Source: Atopobium sp. (lineage in GTDB: Bacteria; Actinomycetota; Coriobacteriia; Coriobacteriales; Atopobiaceae). Taken from it: a stretch of 64,000 nucleotides of DNA. The position numbers and the translations under genes were made by a program. This document shows, in pieces, positions 61,916 through 64,000 of the stretch (the first letter of the stretch is position 1; every line of letters begins with the position of its first letter). The DNA is taken from NCBI GenBank assembly GCA_015258715.1, contig JABZHR010000002.1, forward strand, positions 62,001 to 126,000, in the 5' to 3' direction. The notes below the pieces were generated by a model that worked only from the letters and a program-made list of their open reading frames with translations, made no database searches and was not told the DNA's origin.

Positions 61916-63460
61916 CTAACAAGCAAAAATACGCCCGCATGCTTCGGAAACGTACGAAGCAAGCTGTTCCTTCTCGCGAACGTCAGTATGAATGATAACG
62001 TTATCATTCAGCGATGAAAGCTGGATTGGCGGATTAGTGCCCGTGATTTCGGCGAGCGTATGCATGCACGCAAAGTCGTCCAGGCCAGCGGTCGAGTGGC
62101 CCAGCGCGGCAAGCACGTCGGACGAGAACTTATACGGGCTAGCAGTAGACAGACAAACGCGCACGTTACCCGCCTGGCGAGAAACCCTGTCAAGCACGTG
62201 CTTTGCGACGGCTGTGTGAGGGTCAATCAGCACACGACAATTCTCCCAGGTAGAACGGATAGTCTCACGCGTCTGAGCGTCGGTTGCAAAGCCGGCATCA
62301 AAGGTTTCGCGGATGGTGTCCATCACCTGAGCAGGAACCGTGTAGATACCCTTGGTTACCAGCTGGTTCATCAGATAGCTGACAAGCTCGGTGTCTTTGC
62401 CAGATGCAAGATAGAGGAGTCGTTCAAGGTTTGATGAAACCAGAATGTCCATCGATGGAGAAATGGTCTTTTCAAATGCACGCCTACGATCGTAGATACC
62501 TGTCTCCAAGAAATCAGTCAGCACCTTATTGCTGTTAGAAGCTACAATGAGGCGCTCAACAGGAAGTCCCATCTCTTTTGCAAAGTAACCTGCGAGAACG
62601 TCACCAAAGTTGCCGGTTGGCACGCAGAAAGTAACTTTTTGACCCTGGGTGATGGCGCCCTTGGCAACAAGCTGGGCATATGCGTCAAAGTAATAGGTTA
62701 CCTGTGGGGCCAAACGACCAATATTGATGGAGTTTGCGCTGGAAAGTACCGTGCCCTTACCGGCCAACTCATGCGCCAACTCCTTGTTAGCAAAGATTGC
62801 TTTAGCGGCGTTTTGAGCGTCGTCAAAGTTTCCCTTAACAGCGCAAACAGCTACGTTAGAGCCTTTTTGAGTCACCATCTGCAGGCGTTGAATATCAGAA
62901 ACCTTGCCTTCAGGGTAAAAGACGGTGATGCCCATGCCGGGTACGTCTTTGAAGCCCTCAAGTGCAGCTTTGCCAGTGTCGCCAGAAGTTGCGGTCACAA
63001 TCATGATGCTCTTGCCGGCGGTGGCAACCGCGCCCGCAGTGCCTGCAGCGTCGACAGCGCCCGCCGCGTCTGCGTCCTCGCGAGCAACACTCATCAGGCG
63101 GGGGAGCATCTGAAGCGCAACGTCTTTGAAAGCCGACGTTGGACCATGGAAGAGCTCAAGCAGCCAGTCTTCTCCGATAGCAGAAACAGGCGTGATAGCC
63201 TGGGTGTCCCACTGAGAGCCATACGCGCCCTCAATACAGCGAGTCAGCTCTTCAGCAGAGTAGTCGTCCAGCAGAGCAGAAAGCACATCGAAAGCAGTAG
63301 CTTTAAAGCCCTGAGAACAAACCTTTGCAAGATCGAGGGGTTTCTCGCCAATTGAATCTTGGATATAAAGGCCGCCGTCGGGAGCAATTCCCTGCAAAAT
63401 GGCTTGTTTAGCCAAGACGGTATGGTCAGAGCTTCTTGTGCTGTGATATGCGACGGCCAT
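61916..63460 (-). CDS. thrC: Threonine synthase
   Basis: PLP enzyme turning phosphohomoserine into threonine. 514 residues: YHSTRSSDHTVLAKQAILQG at the start, the PLP lysine in FHGPTSAFKDVALQ near residue 115, ATSGDTGKAALEGF and the phosphate-binding VPTGNFGDVLAGYFAKEMG. Between residues about 134 and 152 an Ala/Gly/Asp-rich stretch with repeats such as AGAVDAAGTAGAV interrupts the usual sequence; this may be a slippage expansion in a surface loop. Two CGAGAAACCC motif copies lie inside the gene. ATG at 63460. Confidence 0.95.
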   Translation of the reverse strand: MAVAYHSTRSSDHTVLAKQAILQGIAPDGGLYIQDSIGEKPLDLAKVCSQGFKATAFDVLSALLDDYSAEELTRCIEGAYGSQWDTQAITPVSAIGEDWLLELFHGPTSAFKDVALQMLPRLMSVAREDADAAGAVDAAGTAGAVATAGKSIMIVTATSGDTGKAALEGFKDVPGMGITVFYPEGKVSDIQRLQMVTQKGSNVAVCAVKGNFDDAQNAAKAIFANKELAHELAGKGTVLSSANSINIGRLAPQVTYYFDAYAQLVAKGAITQGQKVTFCVPTGNFGDVLAGYFAKEMGLPVERLIVASNSNKVLTDFLETGIYDRRRAFEKTISPSMDILVSSNLERLLYLASGKDTELVSYLMNQLVTKGIYTVPAQVMDTIRETFDAGFATDAQTRETIRSTWENCRVLIDPHTAVAKHVLDRVSRQAGNVRVCLSTASPYKFSSDVLAALGHSTAGLDDFACMHTLAEITGTNPPIQLSSLNDNVIIHTDVREKEQLASYVSEACGRIFAC

Positions 63461-63803
63461 GAAACCACCAATCTTTAGAACGTGTCACGTGTTGTGCGTC
63501 TCGCGTGTTGTGCGCGTGCAAATTGCGCGTCTCGCGTGTTGTGCGCGTGCAAATTGCGCGTCTCGCGTGTTGCGTTTCTATTATTTTAACAGTGAGAAGT
63601 AAATGTCGCTTGTAACATAGAATTGTTCATAGCATTATGAAGACGAGAAAAACTGTCGATTAGATTCTGTCTAGGTTTTTGGTAGTTTTTGTCTATGAGA
63701 TTGTTATCAGTGCAGTCACCTTTGCGTGCGGTTGTCCTTGCTCTGCAATTAGCCTTGCAGGTAATCGGTTTTCTCGCAAAGTGACTGCTAGATTTGGAGT
63801 TAT
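63461..63803. other. Divergent intergenic region between thrC and hom
   Basis: About 340 bases with a GC-rich 31-bp tandem repeat near the thrC side, then AT-rich sequence with several T-runs towards hom. CTGCAA/TTGCAG form a small hairpin near 63745-63765. I found no leader peptide rich in threonine or isoleucine codons and no riboswitch core. Promoters for both divergent genes must be here but none is clear enough to mark. Confidence 0.5.
63494..63574 (+). repeat. 31-bp tandem repeat, 2.6 copies
   Basis: Units at 63494-63524 and 63525-63555 differ at one base; a partial third unit fills 63556-63574. Each unit contains GCGTCTCGCGTGTTGTGCGC and an AAATT end, and the repeat is far richer in G and C than the flanking sequence. 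It begins 34 bases upstream of the thrC start. Confidence 0.88.
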
Positions 63804-64000
63804 ATGCAAAACGTTGCCCTACTTGGATTTGGAACGGTTGGTGCTTCAGTTGCGCGCATTCTTGATGAGCGCGTTTCTGACGTTAATCTGACGTCCATCT
63901 TGGTTAGAGCTGGTAAAGAGCACGTTGACCCTCGGGCAACATCTGATTTTGATGCGCTCTTGTCTGACCCTGCGCTCGATACAGTTGTTGAGTGCATGGG
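63804..64000 (+). CDS. hom: Homoserine dehydrogenase, N-terminal part (truncated by window edge)
   Basis: The first 65 codons are visible. VALLGFGTVGASVARIL is the NAD(P)-binding Rossmann loop of homoserine dehydrogenase, followed by LVRAGKEHVD and DPALDTVVECMG. The enzyme reduces aspartate semialdehyde to homoserine. GGAG lies five bases before the ATG. It diverges from thrC-thrB, completing a homoserine-to-threonine set. Confidence 0.92.
   Translation, partial: MQNVALLGFGTVGASVARILDERVSDVNLTSILVRAGKEHVDPRATSDFDALLSDPALDTVVECM

Noticed and set aside
63494..63574. 31-bp repeats near thrC as a short CRISPR
   Set aside because: Units are directly adjacent with no spacers.
63575..63803. Threonine attenuation leader upstream of hom
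   Set aside because: No small open frame rich in Thr or Ile codons followed by a terminator was found.

Overview
The window looks like chromosomal DNA from a low-to-mid GC actinobacterium of the class Coriobacteriia, most likely an Atopobium/Lancefieldella-type member of the Atopobiaceae. The reasons are the murB-ftsQ-ftsZ-pgeF-yggS-sepF-yggT-divIVA block of Gram-positive type, a Rho factor with a long basic N-terminal extension, a lysine pathway using the acetyl branch (DapH), CCA encoded in all four tRNA genes, and frequent GTG/TTG starts. This assignment is inference from gene content; no 16S rRNA lies in the window.

Layout. 1-6.2 kb: division cluster, closed by a terminator. 6.2-8.6 kb (minus): a radical-SAM protein with its DUF4130 partner. 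8.7-12.5 kb: CCA-adding enzyme, a TetR regulator, metK. 12.5-19.5 kb (minus): a large membrane protein, tRNA-Glu and tRNA-Gln, L-serine dehydratase, gltX and a DnaQ-like exonuclease. 19.6-28.4 kb: an M18 aminopeptidase, a spermidine-synthase-like protein, an AT-rich inserted ABC exporter flanked by a 76-bp direct repeat, an MFS carrier, a DUF438/hemerythrin/PAS protein, an orphan RelB/DinJ-type antitoxin and a membrane-anchored EEP-family hydrolase. 28.5-33.6 kb: lysine/diaminopimelate genes behind a lysine riboswitch. 33.6-41.5 kb: tgt, a RecJ-RecQ fusion, rel and a metal-rich metallo-beta-lactamase-fold protein, the last three with overlapping ends. 41.5-43.1 kb: tRNA-Leu and infC-rpmI-rplT behind an attenuator-like leader. 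43.1-46.9 kb: an interspersed repeat, a TagO/WecA-type transferase, a 6S-like structured RNA, tRNA-Ala, a PflA-like radical-SAM protein and a small coiled-coil membrane protein. 47-55.5 kb: pncB, argS, a double-MarR regulator, rho and an unknown secreted or membrane protein. 55.6-60.5 kb: a complete livKHMGF branched-chain amino acid ABC operon. 60.6-64 kb: a second copy of the repeat, thrB and thrC on the minus strand, and the start of hom diverging from them.

The genes form coherent units: septum assembly, lysine and cell-wall DAP synthesis, translation factors, stringent response and DNA repair, amino acid uptake, and threonine synthesis. The most unusual signals are not ordinary genes. 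They are (1) a decamer, CGAGAAACCC, found 15 times with no strand preference; (2) a pair of structured intergenic repeats of about 290-310 bp with a compensated palindrome; (3) an ABC-exporter insertion that kept both flanking convergent genes intact by duplicating their overlapping 3' ends; (4) a RecJ-RecQ fusion; (5) a Rho carrying three AT-hook-like motifs; and (6) an unassigned 6S-like RNA. All counts and alignments were made by eye.
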